NCBI GenBank assembly: GCA_018136815.1
Contig: CM030935.1
Span: 2,798,292-2,862,291 of the forward strand
DNA length: 64,000 nucleotides
Reading direction: 5' to 3'
Source of the DNA: Isochrysis galbana
Lineage: Eukaryota > Haptophyta > Isochrysidales > Isochrysidaceae
Each line of letters opens with the position of its first letter. Within the stretch, counting starts at the first letter, position 1. The notes beneath the pieces are model-generated. The model was given only the letters and a program-made list of their open reading frames with translations, had not been told where the DNA came from and did not search any database. The translations under genes were made by a program, and so were the position numbers. This document shows, piece by piece, positions 42,193-53,764 of the stretch.

Positions 42193-43034
42193 TACCTACC
42201 ATCTTCCCCTATAAAGGCGCGGGCAATCAAAAGTCCCGGTGCACGCCACCCGAATGCTGAGATATGAGGATGTGGGAGAACATTATACCCCTCATTTAAT
42301 ACAGCAACCCCCTTCCTCCCCCCCTTCCCCCCCCTTCCCCCCCCTCCCCACCCCCTCTTCCCCCCTCCTCCCCACCCCCTCCCCACCCACGACCCCCCTT
42401 CCCCCCCCCCTTCCCCCCCCCCCCTTCCCCCCTTCCCCCCCCCCTCTCCCCCCCCCCTCCCCACCCCCTCCCCACCCACCCCCCTTCCCCCGCCCCCTTC
42501 CCCCCCTCTTCCCCCCCCCCCCCCCCGCGCCCCACCTCAGCCCTTTCCGCCCTATTCACAAGCCGCTCCCCCCTCCCCAGGACGCCCCCTCCCCCCCTGG
42601 CCCGGCCAGGGCGAACCCTCCCCACGCCCTCCCCCCTGCGCCATGGATGCGCACTGCCAACAAGGATGCCCAGCTCGCGGAGGCGTGCGCGTGCGCTCTG
42701 CGCTCTTCGGCGGATGCCTCAGGACAGCATCTGGTGTCCCTTCACCTTCCAAGGCCGCCGCTTCCTCCGGGTGCCCATCGACGAAGAGGCCGACTACAAG
42801 TGCCTCAGCCACAGCGCCACAACCTCAGCCTATCCATGCCCCCATTCGCCATTCGCCCAGCCGCATGTCCTCTCCACCTACTCTCCATCCTCTCGCTCGC
42901 CGCTTGCCCAAGCCAGTCCTCCCGCCTTGCTCTACTGAGGAAGTGGTCAAGCCCGCCATTCCACTACTCTCCGCCGTTCCCGCCGAGCCTCCCGCCGATC
43001 GATCCCCTTCCGTCAGTGGTCATGCTCGATCCGG
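42193..43034. other. C-rich low-complexity stretch and possible gene scrap
   Basis: Bases 42300-42540 are almost all C with some T and A. Downstream, plus-strand 42700-42810 reads DSIWCPFTFQGRRFLRVPID and EEADYKCL, which look protein-like, but no family was recognised and no gene model could be built. Confidence 0.4.
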
Positions 43035-43100
43035 TAGTCTGCCTCATGCCGTGCAAGGCTACAAGTAGCGGTTGGTTTTTTTTAAGATTTTTTAAAACCT
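43035..43100 (+). repeat. LINE 3'-terminal module, variant
   Basis: CTGCCTCATGCCGTGCAAG and TACAAGTAGCGGTTGG followed by a T-rich AAGATTTTTT tail match 54600-54665 and, more distantly, 28055-28105. Confidence 0.6.
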
Positions 43101-43486
43101 TCACGACCCACTCCACATTCCACAAGTCGATATCGCTGAGCTCCAGCTTCCACACTTGCACTCAAATGATCTCTAGCACATTAGGACAATGGCGGTAGGT
43201 GCGTGGTTTACCGGTCATCGGCTACCATCTAAGCGAGACGGGGTGGCACAACAAGCTTTTGGCATACTTCACAGCGCATATGGCATGCGTAGCAAGGGCT
43301 AAGCGCGCCTCGTCAGCACCATTTCTTCTCCGACATTCGAGTATGTGCACACAAGACCACTATTTGAGGCGTCCTGCCGGCCCTCACCAAAGCCTATCAT
43401 ATCTCCGTATTTGGCGGTTCGCGAATGTTCTCCCGAGCCGCTGCTCACAGATGTGGCATTGTGATGTGGCCATGCAACCGGGTATC
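43101..43486. other. Intergenic, 3' flank of NUFIP-like gene
   Basis: No gene was recognised; the right part would be the 3' UTR of the minus-strand gene ending at 43487. Confidence 0.4.
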
Positions 43487-46400
43487 TCATTGAACAACGG
43501 GCACCACCAGCTGGTCTGAAGATGGTGTCGTTGAATTGGCGGTGATCGCCTCTACCGTGGGCATGGCTGCCGCAGGGGCACTCTCTCCAGGCCCACTCTC
43601 CCCAGGCCCAGTGCTTACGGCATCTCTGTCGTCCGCTGGCAGCATATCGCGAACCATGACACGAAAGCATTGCAGCAAGAGCGAGCGTTCGGTGCGGATC
43701 TCCTTCGCGAGTAGCTTCTGTAAGAGCGTCGGCTTTCGCGCGGGTATCGGACCCTCGCCGCCACGCGCTACGGCGACGGCCTTGCCCAGACCTTTCTGCC
43801 GTTTGCGAGCCTGTTGTTCTTGTAGCTCTGCAACAAGATGGGGGTCGTGAGAGAAGTGGCAGCGCTCGCCGAAACGGCATGAACCGCGTGCGAAGTGGAA
43901 GCAGGTGCGCGGGCGTTTCGGAGCACGCCGCATGTCAGAGCCGGCTGCAGTGTCATCGTAGCCATTCTCGTTAGGAGCATCACCGTTGTCGGCAATCCAC
44001 TCCTCTTCCTCTCCCCATTCCCCCTCGGCCCACACCGCGTCTCCCCTTGCGTTCTCGTCTTGCATCTCAACTGGGTGCAATGTGTCGTGCGCCACTCCGA
44101 CCTCCTCGCTTGCGGTCGCCATCGCCGTCGCCGCCTCGGCGGACAGCCCACTTGTGTGCTCGCCGCCCTCGCCCAGCGCGTCCGAACCCCCTTCCTCCCC
44201 TTCGGAATCACTATACAAGGAGCCCAAAGCGCCAAGCGCGCCCAACACAGTGCCCTCGGCGTCCGTCTCCATCTCTACCGACCTCTGGTCAGGGGTTTCC
44301 ACCGTGGGGGTGGTTGCACCCTCCTTGGCCTCGTAGCCTTCTAGGCCAGCGTGGCTAGAGGCGTGTTGGTCCCCAAGGGATCCTTTGCCACCTCGGCCTC
44401 CCTCCTTGCCGCTCCGCGCACCGGTGCCCTTGCCTTTCCCCTTGCCTCGGCCACCACGACCAGCACCCCAGCCGCCTCGGCCCTCTGGTGCATAACTGTC
44501 TGCTGCGCCCGACGCCTCACGGACCGCTGCCGCCTCCGCCTTGCGCGCAACATTCTCCTTACTAGGCCAGTTCTTCTTCCTCTCGGCGATCCATGCGGCG
44601 ATCTCCTCCGGAGTAGACGGCTTAATCGGCCCGTGCCGCAAGATGTACTCCTCCTCTTCCGAAAGCCGTGGTGTTCTCTCCTTTCCGCCGCCCTTTCCAT
44701 GTCCTCTGCCGCCGCCCCTTCCCCCGCCTTTTCCGCCCCTGAAGCTAGCTGCATCATACGCCTTTCCACCGCCCTTACCGCCGCCACGGCCAGCACCCTT
44801 GCCCAAGCCCGCGGCGCGCCCGATGCTCCTGCCTCCGGCCATCCCACCAGTCCTAATGTTAGCTGCCGTGCCGCTCCGGCTGCCATGCAAGCTCACATAG
44901 GCTGCCGCACAGGCAGCGGCCGCCGCGCACGGAGACGCGCTCGTGGCGTACACGGTCTGCGCGACCGCTTGGTAGGGAGATGATGGGATGTTCAGCGGTG
45001 GGCTGAATGGGAGCGGTGGGGGTGCCGGACGCATTACGCCTTGCGGTGGCAGTGGAGTAGGCCGAGGCGGTAGCGCCGGCTGTGGAGGTCGCAGTGTGGC
45101 CGGCAGAGGGGGGCGAACTGGTTGCGGAGGCGCCACCCCAGCGCGTAGAGGCGGATGACCCGGCGGCGGTGGCGCCGTCGCGGCCTGAAATGGTGGGTGT
45201 CCTGGTTGGGGAGGCCTAGGTGCAGCGGGGAATTGAGTATGCACCGGCTTCGAGGGCCCCATCGCGACTTGCTGCTGAGGCGGATATCCCGGTCGCAACG
45301 ACCCCATGGCCGTCTGGAAGGACCGGTACCCCGACTGCGCTTGCCCCGTAGTGGATTGCGACATGGGCGGGTGCGTTGTCTGCGGAGGTGCTATTTGCGA
45401 CTGCGGCTGAGACGAGTACGCCGGTTGAGACTGCGCCCCCGCTAACTGCTGCTTCGGCGGGTATCCTGGTGCCTTTGGCGATTGCTTCTTCGGTGGGTAG
45501 CCAGGCGGAGGAGGCGCCATCGGCGATTGTTGCTTCGATGGGTAGCTCGATGGCGGGGCCGCAATCGGCGTTTGCTGTTTAGGCGGGTAGCCCAGCGGTG
45601 GGTGCGCCATCGTGGACTGGTGCAAAGAGGGATACTGCGGATGCGCAACTGCAGGATGCTGCGTGGGCGAGTAAACATGCTGGAGATGCCCCGTCGAAGG
45701 CTGCATCTGAGGCGGATAGCCCGGCTGCAAGAACCCCATCGCCGCTTGATGGGTAGAGGCCTGCGACGACTGCAAGGTTCCTGCTGCGGGATGCTGCGCT
45801 GGCAGACAGCTTGGCTGCGAGTGAGCTGTCGATGGTTGTTGCGGCAGCGGGTATCCCGACTGCGCCTGACGCCCCACCGAGGCCTGATGCACCGAAGGAT
45901 GTGCTGGCAGCGACGGCCCAGCTGTTGTGTGTTGCTTCGGCTTGTGTTTCGGCTGCCCACGCCCTGTCGATGGCTGCTGTTGAGGAGAGCAGCTCGACTG
46001 CGCCTGGTGTCCTATCGCTGATTGATTTGTAGATGGGTATGTTGATTGCGGTGGCCCAGCTGTGGACAGCTGCACATGCCCCTTCGATTGCTGCTGCTGA
46101 GGCGAATACCCTGGCTGCATATGCTGCCCCATGATCGCCTGATACGTGGAGGGATACGCGGATTGCGGTGCCCCAGCTGCAGGACACTGCGTGGGTGGGT
46201 AACCCGGCTGCGTGTGCCCCATTGCGGACTGCTGCTGTGGTGGCTGCGTTGGGTATGCTGGTAGCATCATCGCTGCCTGGTACGATGACAGATATGATGA
46301 TTGAGATTGCTCAGCAGCAGCCTGCTGCTGCGGCGAGTATCCCGGCTGAGTATTCCCTGTCGGTGGCGGCGGGTACCCGGGATATGTATGCGCCACAGGC

Positions 46401-46654
46401 GACTGCTGCATGGACGGGTACCCCGACTGCGAGTAGGACATCGCGGCATGAGTGGCCTCTTGCGTGAGGTTTGACGGAGGCTGGCCGATGGCAGCCTGAT
46501 AAAACGTGTGCGGCTGGGCCGACTGGTGTGCGTATGCCAAGTGTGCGTTTGCCGTTTGGGCGGGTGGCCAGCCTGACCATACGGATGAGCAAGCGCTGTA
46601 CGGTGAGGCTTCCTGCTGGCTCTGCGAGGCGTAGCCGGGCGGGCGTGGGTACAT
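43487..46654 (-). CDS. NUFIP1-like protein: Pro/Gln repeats, NUFIP motif, CCCH zinc finger
   Basis: The first ATG is at 46654, giving about 1055 residues in one exon. Residues 1-540 are low-complexity repeats of the form GYPPQQQ or GHxQPGYPP, likely disordered and condensate-prone. A Gly/Lys/Arg-rich section follows. At about residue 680 the segment [20 protein letters not shown] is the conserved NUFIP motif. At about residue 926 a single C-x7-C-x5-C-x3-H finger ([19 protein letters not shown]) is present, and near the C-terminus [20 protein letters not shown] matches the terminal NUFIP1 segment. NUFIP1/Rsa1 proteins bridge SNU13 and assembly factors during box C/D snoRNP formation in the nucleus. 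Family assignment rests on the motif order; the very long repeat region is unusual. A CT/GA tract lies upstream of the start. Confidence 0.8.
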
Positions 46655-46679
46655 CGCGCTCCTCTCCCTTCTTCCTCGC

Positions 46680-46756
46680 AATGTCTGTGCCCCTCACAGG
46701 TCGCTCCCCCTCTCCCTTCGTTCCTCCAACCTCCCTGCCTCTCTCTCTCCCTCCCT

Positions 46757-46832
<76 letters not shown>

Positions 46833-47025
46833 TCTCTCTCTCTCTCCCTCTCCCTCTCTCCCTCTCACTTTCCCTTTGCCTCCCTCGCTCCCTGTTTCGG
46901 TTGTCCTCTCTCCCTCTCCCTCTCCCCCTCCCCCTCCCTCTCCCCTCCTTTTGTCCCTCTCTCCGTCCCCCCTCCCCCCTCCCTCCCTCCCTCCCTCTCT
47001 CCCTCCCCTTCTCGCGCTTGACGGC
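46680..47025. repeat. CT-rich tract upstream of NUFIP-like gene
   Basis: This is a CT dinucleotide repeat (46758-46880) with CCCTCC units to about 47010. The coding strand of the adjacent gene is GA-rich upstream of its start. A 19-G run follows at 47091-47109. Confidence 0.8.
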
Positions 47026-48307
47026 GGCGGCGGCGGCGCGCGGCAGCGTGCGTCTCGGCCCGAGCGAAAGTAAATAAGGGGCGGGCGGGCGGGGGGGGGG
47101 GGGGGGGGGCTAGATGTTAAAATACAGTGTCCAATGCCGATTGGAGACAGGCCCTCATTTAAAATTTATTTAGGCCCAGTCTACGCGACCGCCGATCGTG
47201 AATCCAGACCCTTATTTTCGAAACGCAAGGTCTCACTTCTCGCAAAATTTAGGGTTGACCAGAGGCCCGGATGCCCCGTCAGGTCTCAGGTCATCAGGTC
47301 TTGGCGACCGGATACTCGATACTTGATACTTGATATCAAGTAATCAGGTGATAGGTGATATTATGGTGATATCAAGTATCAAGTATCAAGACATGATTTC
47401 AGGCTGATATCAGGTGGTCCACCACTAATATCATAAAATTCTAATGAGCGATTCTAAGATCAGACACAGCATTTGAGGAGATGGACTACGTCTAGAAGCT
47501 AGAAGCGGAGAGGGAGGGGGGGTTCGTGTTCGTGTCGTGGAAGCGGAAGCGGAGGGGAGAGGGGAGAATAAGAGGCTGCAAGGCTGCAAGGTACGTTTAA
47601 CCAGGTTTGGTCGGTTTTTTTGGCACCGAACGCGCGCGGCCGCCGGCGCGCGGCTCGCTTCTGAGCCCCCCCCCCCCCCCCCAAGGCGACCGGCGACCCC
47701 TCCCCTGTGGGCTGTGGGCCCGTGGGAAACCCCCGCCCCCCACAGTGTGAGAAAAAATCCCGCTAGGTGACAATAAGGCCCCCCCGCTGTTGGGAGGCCC
47801 CCGGCGCCTAACTCTCCGGCCCCCGGTAAAGGGGCGGTACGGCCTCCTCGCCCGACCCCCGTTTCCGGGCGGCACTCTGTCGCATTCGCGAGCCTCTGCC
47901 TCTGCAGGCTGCAGGCTATTTCGCTATTTTCCGCTCTACCGTTATAACCGCGATGGTAAATCATCAATCTTCGTTCTTATGTCTATCTCTACGTCTACGA
48001 CGGCTCCACGCTTCTATCAATCACTACACTTCATTCAATATTGGTCTACCATTATATCCACGTGGCCAAGCAGCTTCTACAGGCTTCTTTCTACTCGGTA
48101 CTCGGAATATGAATATGCTCTAGCTCTGGACGGATCACCCAGGCATGGAGATCAAGGGAGTAGTAAGCACGTGTCGATGAAGACCAAGGAAGTAGCGAGC
48201 ATCTTGCTTGCTAAAGTACACCCTCAAGAACCTCAAGCATCTAGACTCTGTAAGTCTAACACCTCTGTAAGCTTCTAGACTGTTTAAGTCTACCAGCTAC
48301 TCCATGG
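47026..48307. other. Intergenic with long hairpin
   Basis: Perfect 21-bp inverted arms lie at 47318-47338 and 47367-47387 with a 28-base loop. No gene was recognised from 47400 to 48300. Confidence 0.5.
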
Positions 48308-48323
48308 CTAAGCTACGAAAAGC

Positions 48324-48935
48324 TTAGGGGTTGGCGGATATATCCGGATATATCTCTTGGATATTTGGGCGGCTTTGGCGGGCGAAGATATCCGCGGATA
48401 TTTCGTGGATATTTGGGTCAGAGTTCGCCGCTCCCAGTGGCTCGCCCAAAAAACAAAACCCCTTGCGCGACGCGCCCCCCCTCCCCCCCCCCGCAATGCG
48501 CAGAGGTGATGCCCCCCCCGCATGTGCCCTGTGCCTCAAGCCCGCCATGGATGGCCCATGCCTGAGTAGAGGCGCGACGCGCCATGCACCGCACACCTTC
48601 TCGTCCTTCGCGCGCGCAGCTTCGAAGAGGACGCGCGCGATAGCCGCTGGCGGTGAGCAGCGACTTGACCCTTCCATCGTCCCATCGTGGTCTTTCGCCT
48701 CCACCTCCGCACCGACGGCGAACGAGGGCTCCTTTTTTTTGAGGTGATCCTCAGGAAGCCACTCGTCGAACCGTCGGTGCCAGCCCAAGAAGTGGACGAG
48801 GTGCAGGCGCGAGGTGCCCTCCCCCCCGTCGAGGGACACAACTTGTGCTGGCAGCCACTCGCCACACCTATCCTGGGCCACCACCTCCTCACCGGCGGCG
48901 AAGGCCTCGCTGCCGGTCTGTGTCCCCCCCTCCAT
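48324..48935 (-). pseudogene. Tudor-knot (chromo-barrel) domain gene fragment
   Basis: From ATG 48935 the frame reads a Tudor-knot domain at about residues 13-66: AGEEVVAQDRCGEWLPAQVV, LHLVHFLGWHRRFDEWLPED and HL. A second copy begins at SFAVGAEVEAKDHDGTMEG and breaks off. The rest is not domain-like and ends in ATATCC-repeat sequence. Such domains occur in MRG15, MSL3 and MYST acetyltransferases, where they bind methylated histone or RNA. The start codon lies at the edge of a dispersed 220-bp repeat, so the gene appears to be a fragment or a rearranged copy with no downstream catalytic domain in sight. Confidence 0.6.
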
Positions 48936-48937
48936 GC

Positions 48938-49155
48938 CGTTGTTGTATTCAGGCCTTTTGGCATGAATATTTCGGCACGAGTACGAGCTTTCTTCGCTAT
49001 ATACCGTCTTCTATGTTCGCCGTGGTCGCGCAAGGCGTGCAGATTCGGATTCTCCCTGGGCTCAAGTCCTGGTTCGCCGATTTTCGTCTCGAAATTCGAG
49101 GATTGGAGTTTTATTTTTACTGTTACGACAATTGTTCACGCGTTTAAGGTAAGAA
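48938..49155 (+). repeat. 220-bp dispersed repeat, copy 2
   Basis: This segment is homologous to 31498-31740. It abuts the Tudor-knot fragment. Confidence 0.7.
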
Positions 49156-49379
49156 ATGAGGTAACAGAACTGGGCCCCTCTGCATTCCCTTCCCCCCCCC
49201 TTCTGCATTTCACCCCCCCTCCGTCGTCGTTCCCCCCCCTCCGCACATTTCCTCCCCTCCCCCCCCGCTGTTCCCCCCCTCCGCCGCTTCCCCCCCCTCC
49301 GCGCGCCGAGACGGCGGTTCTCTTCCGCGTCCGCGCGTCGAGACGCCGCGTTCTCTCTCCTCCCCCCCCCCCCCCCGCG

Positions 49380-49640
49380 CGCGGAAGTCCTTCAGCGTCC
49401 TTCGACGGTGTGTCCCTCAGCGGTGTCCTCCAGCGGTGTCCCGCAGCGCGTCCTTCAGCGTTGTCTTCCAGCGCTGTCCCACAGCGCTCGGCAACTCGGC
49501 AACGATCGTCGTCCCCTCGGAACTCGAGGTCCCCACCTCGAGACTCGAGTTCTCACCGCGAGTTCGCGCGGGGGGAGACTCGAGTCTCGAGACTCGAGTT
49601 CTCGCCGCGAGTTCGCGCGGGGGGAGACTCGAGTTCCACC
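49380..49640. repeat. Minisatellites rich in CAGCG and in CTCGAG
   Basis: Bases 49390-49495 hold about seven degenerate 14-16-base units containing TCCAGCGGTGTCC. Bases 49540-49640 hold a duplicated unit of roughly 58 bases with GACTCGAGTTCTCGCCGCG. No gene was found between 49156 and 49720 apart from these repeats and C-rich runs at 49185-49380. Confidence 0.6.
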
Positions 49641-49719
49641 TCGAGTCTCGCCGAGAGGCTCGCCTAAAGCGGAGAACTTCTCCGCTCCAAGCGATTGCAA
49701 GAGCAAGAGCACGAGATCG

Positions 49720-50035
49720 ATATTGGATATTGGCCAACACGCAAGCAATGATACGATACACAACAACGAAAGAGAAACGCATAAAACACCTAAGACGATA
49801 GACAGGTCACTCAACGGCACAGGAGAAAGGTGTGAACGCACCGCTGAGGACAGGTGCACACCGCCCAGCTCAAAACTCAAAACCCCCACACGACCCGGGC
49901 CCCTAAGTAGAGCACGAGGGGAGTTGCCGCAAGGCGGGTAATGAGTAATGAGGGTGAGGAAGGGGAATGGGCGTGGCTACGGTAGCGTTACCTAGTGCCA
50001 CGTGTGAGGCGGGAATATTACATATTAAAAAGTTG
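49720..50035 (+). repeat. LINE 3' end, truncated
   Basis: The segment shares GTAGAGCAC, TGCCGCAAGGCGGG and GGGCGTGGCTAC with 42030-42192 and ends with CCACGTGTGAGGCGGGAATA and an A/T tail, matching the module at window start on the other strand. Confidence 0.7.
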
Positions 50036-51266
50036 TTTCTGTCATCTGTCATATGACACTCAGTATCAGGTCTAGAGCAACTAATACTGAGATATCATAT
50101 ATATATGACATCGTCATATATGACAGAACAACCAGGTCTTGCTCCAGGTGCGCACGGCGCGCATCTGACGACTATATAATGCGAACATAACTATTGACTA
50201 TTGTAAATTAACCAAAGACATCATACGGCAAGCTAACTATTATAAGTTAACCTTACACATTTGATGGCTCAGCCGAGAGTCTGTCCCAATATTTAATATT
50301 CAACGGAACGCGCCCTCACAACCCCTCCTCCCGGTGGTATTGATGATATTTCAAGAGACAAGAGAACAACATTATCAACATTGTAGGAGTAGATTATGTA
50401 GCGGTAGCAGGCAGCAGCCGTGGGGGGGGGAGAGGGGGGGGGAGGCCGACTGGCCGACTATGGTATTGAATTGTAGGAGGGGAGAAGGGAAAGGGAGAGG
50501 TTGGCGGGAGAGGGAGGTTCGAGGGTGGTTGTGAGGAGAAGGTTCTTGGCGTCGTCGTGTATCTAGGCGGGTCGAGAGAAGAGAGAAGAGAGGGAGAGAG
50601 GAGAGAAGAGAGAGGGGGGGAGGGGGAGGGGGAGGGGGCGGCGCCTTGAGCCCAAGAGCTACCGGTCGTTGGTTCGACCGGTAGGAAGAGAGAGAGAGAC
50701 GTCTGAGAGAGAGAGGGAGAGAGAGAGGGGGGGAGAGAGAGAGGGAGAGAGAAGGGAGAGGGAGAGAGGGGAGAGAGAGAGAGAGGGAGAGAGCTGCTGC
50801 TGTGGCGCCCGCCGAGCCCCTGAATAAATCTCTTCTCTTTCTCTCTCTCTCTCCCTCCTCACTCTCAATCTCTCCCTTCCTCCCTTTCCCTTCCCCCCCC
50901 CCCGTTTTTCGCGCTGCCCCCCCTTCCCTTTGCCCCCCCCCCCTCCCCCCCTTCTAACCCGCCCCGCCCCCTCTCTCTCTACCCGCCGCCCCCCTCCCGC
51001 CCCCCCCCCCTCCCCCCCCCCCCCCCCATCTCTCTCTCTCTCCCCCCCCCCCCATCTCTCTCTCTCTCTCTCCCCCCCTCATCTCTCTCTCTCTCTCTCC
51101 CCCCCATCTCTCTCTCTCTCTCTCTCCCCCCCCCATCTCTCTCTCTCTCTCTCCCCCCCCACCTTCCCTCTCCCCCCCCCCCTTTTACCCTCCCAGCAGC
51201 GCGCGGCTCCCACCCTCCCTCCCCTTCTTCTCTCGCTCCCTCCCTCTCCTCCATCCACTCACCGCC
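50036..51266. other. Intergenic, palindromic AT block and CT/GA tracts
   Basis: Bases 50040-50130 contain nested palindromes around TCATATATGAC. Bases 50661-50682 form a perfect hairpin (ACCGGTCG stem, six-base loop). GA repeats at 50685-50790 are followed by CT- and C-rich tracts at 50830-51240 that reach the oxygenase start. Confidence 0.6.
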
Positions 51267-52289
51267 ATGCCAAAGCGGCCTCGAGAAGAAGGCGCGGCCG
51301 TGCTCGTCCCGCCGAACACCCCGCTCCGCAACAAGGCGCTGCTCGAGGACGCCGCCCGCGCCCACGCTGCTCATCTCATCCAGTCCCAAGGACGGCGGAT
51401 CACAGCGATGAAGTTCTGTGCTGAGGTGCTGCACGATCGCGTTGGCCTCAAGGACTACGCCGTCGGACAGTGGGAGCGCACCATCATCTCGGCGGCGCGC
51501 AAGTCAGCGCTTGGCGAGCACGACTCCTCGTGCATCCTCAAGCCACCGCCGCCCGTCACGCAAGACGTCCCGTCGATCGAGGCGGCTGTTCACGGCATTG
51601 TCGATTCAATCCCCAAGGGAGGAGCCGCACGGAAGAAGCTCAGCGTCCAGGCCCGTGCTCAACTTGAAGGTGACTGGCGCAAGCGCATCTCAGGTTTCCT
51701 CGACGCGGACGCCCTCAAGGAGCTCGAGATGAACGGCGGCATTGTTCGTCAGCTGCTGACCGGAGCGGAAGTGGCTAGCATCGCCAAGGAGCTCGTCATG
51801 GGCACCTCCACGAGCGTGACCTTCCTTCGCGAGAGTAGCGGAAGCGGGCGCGGCGGTGCCTACGCAAGCGTCCGGCTCTCGGATCTGCCACATCTCACGG
51901 CGCTGGCAAGGGCGCTGGCCGGCGCGCTTCGTGCCTGCACAGGCTGCACTACCCTCGGCGGAAAAGTACTTGCCACACGCTATGGCAAGGGCGGCATCAA
52001 TTGGGCGCACCAGGACCAGACGCTGCACCCTTACCAGGCGTATGTGCTGCTGAGTCGTCCAGGCATCGACTTCTCGGGCGGAGAGCTCTACATGTCGGAG
52101 CCGGAGGCAGTTGTCTCGGGAGCTCCAGATGCCGAACTCGACCTGCCCTGGAGCTGCTCCGGTGAAATTGCTATTTTCAACGCAAACTGGCATGCACCCG
52201 GCGGCAAGCCGTGGTATCATGGGATGCGCATGGTGCATCAAGGTACGGACGAGCTGTGCTCGATGCTTGCCGTTGGTCTCCTAGAGTGA
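51267..52289 (+). CDS. 2-oxoglutarate/Fe(II)-dependent oxygenase
   Basis: This is a single exon of 340 residues from ATG 51267, preceded by a CT-rich tract. The C-terminal 110 residues form a double-stranded beta-helix oxygenase domain: TRYGKGGINWAHQDQT with the metal-binding His248-x-Asp250, YQAYVLLSRPGIDFSGGELY, and the distal His324 in MRMVHQGT. The last strand reads CSMLAVGLLE, where related enzymes usually have an Arg or Lys binding 2-oxoglutarate. The N-terminal 150 residues are basic and helical, starting with a KRPR nuclear-type signal. It probably hydroxylates a protein or nucleic acid; the substrate cannot be read from sequence. The fold is firm, the missing basic residue is a caution about activity. 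Confidence 0.8.
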   Translation: MPKRPREEGAAVLVPPNTPLRNKALLEDAARAHAAHLIQSQGRRITAMKFCAEVLHDRVGLKDYAVGQWERTIISAARKSALGEHDSSCILKPPPPVTQDVPSIEAAVHGIVDSIPKGGAARKKLSVQARAQLEGDWRKRISGFLDADALKELEMNGGIVRQLLTGAEVASIAKELVMGTSTSVTFLRESSGSGRGGAYASVRLSDLPHLTALARALAGALRACTGCTTLGGKVLATRYGKGGINWAHQDQTLHPYQAYVLLSRPGIDFSGGELYMSEPEAVVSGAPDAELDLPWSCSGEIAIFNANWHAPGGKPWYHGMRMVHQGTDELCSMLAVGLLE

Positions 52290-53539
52290 GCGGTGAGCCT
52301 ATCGCCCATCATCTGGCTCCGTCTCCTGAACGACATCGAGGGAGCTGTGTGAAATACTCCACACCTGACCTCATCGCCGCTCGCCTGCTCACTACAAGAT
52401 CGTCTCCACGTTGCTCATAAAAGTACGGCGAGAGCAACATGTTGTGAGGCTCATGAGTGAAAGACTTGACAGGCATCGGGCTGCGGCGTACGCAAGCCCA
52501 GAGGAATCGGTCTGAAGGGCATGTGCAAGTGCAACATTGTTGAGCACCTCCGAAGACAAGAGGCAACAATTAGTGGGACGATGACAATGTTTCGACAGGG
52601 ACTTCTACATCGTGCTTAATGGGAACGGATGCGGGCGCGATCTTCAGCCTGAACTCGAGCTTCTGGGCACTGGGTATGGGTCGGGGGTGAGGGAGATTAT
52701 TTAAGAACATGTCGCGTTCAATGCTTAAAAAAATAGAGGACCTGTCATCATGTCCTCTTTAAAGAAGACTTCCTCAACTAACTTTATAATCAGTTGCCTT
52801 GGAGCGCGCTGGCGCGCCTCCCCTCTCCTTGGGTCCCCCGCCGAGGGCGCCCCCCCAGTCCCGATGGTAGCCCGGTCACTCACTAGATCTAGATAATAAT
52901 AAACGGAGCCGAACTTAAGATAAGCCAATTCGCCGACGGCACACACACACACAGTTGATAGCAGCCGACTATAGCAGCCTGACGCGCTCACTTGAGTGGG
53001 TAAATAGAAACGCGGCAGCCTCATGTGGCAAGCCCAACGACCAAAAGTTTGAAGGATTGCGAATGGGGTCCTTGAAGCGAGCCAAGCGCCCGCCAGCGCG
53101 GCCAGCGGCCAGCGGAGTTCCTAAAATATAAGTGGCTCAGACGTCACTTTTCTCAGAAGGAGCGAATACGCGACTATCTTGCAAGCCATGAAAGGGCTCT
53201 GGCGGAAACTAGCCGACAAAATAGAAAAGAAAAGAAAACCACCATATACGCACCGATCACAATAAACAACCTCCCTTCCACCCCACTGCCTCTCCTCCGC
53301 CCGCCACCGTCCACCCTTACCCACCGCCGGCCTATCCTCCCACCGCCGAGTGCCGTCGCTCGCCGCCGCCGTGGCGCACTACCTCTTCCTTCTCCAGTCC
53401 GCGCAGCCTCTCCCATCCCTCCAACCACCACCACCGCCAACGACAGCGCGCCCGCCGCCTCCGCAAATGTCGACAGCTCCACCGCCTCCGGCGCCGCCGC
53501 CCCCCTCCTTCCTCCCCCTGCCCCCGGCTCCACTCGAAC
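52290..53539. other. Intergenic, no gene recognised
   Basis: The left part is the 3' flank of the oxygenase gene. Frames on the minus strand at 53174-53662 are Arg/Gly-rich and not convincing. Confidence 0.4.
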
Positions 53540-53660
53540 CCTCGTATCGGCGTCCCGCTCGAAGGTCCGACCCTCATCGGGACCGACAACCTCGCCAACA
53601 TGCGCGTCGGTTCGCTGCGCTCCGCCCCTTCCCGCGCGCGCCACTTCATGCGCCGTTACC
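53540..53660 (+). pseudogene. Possible copia-type RNase H scrap
   Basis: In one plus-strand frame the sequence reads LEGPTLIGTDNLANMRVGSL followed by SRARHFMRRYQ. This resembles the TDN and RxKHxxxRY segments of copia RNase H, where the Asp is catalytic. The fragment is about 40 residues with no flanking pol, so it would be a relic if correct. Confidence 0.35.
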
Positions 53661-53764
53661 AAGGTCGTTTGCCTTCATTTGGTACCCCTCGTTTCCAAAT
53701 ACGCGATGCGCCGGCACAAAAAAAATCGTCTAGTATTTAAGCAAAGGCACCCACCTCACAGTGC

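Noticed and set aside
50661-50682. GGTTCGA-containing hairpin as a tRNA gene
   Set aside because: It is a symmetrical ACCGGTCG hairpin with no A box, anticodon arm or acceptor stem around it.
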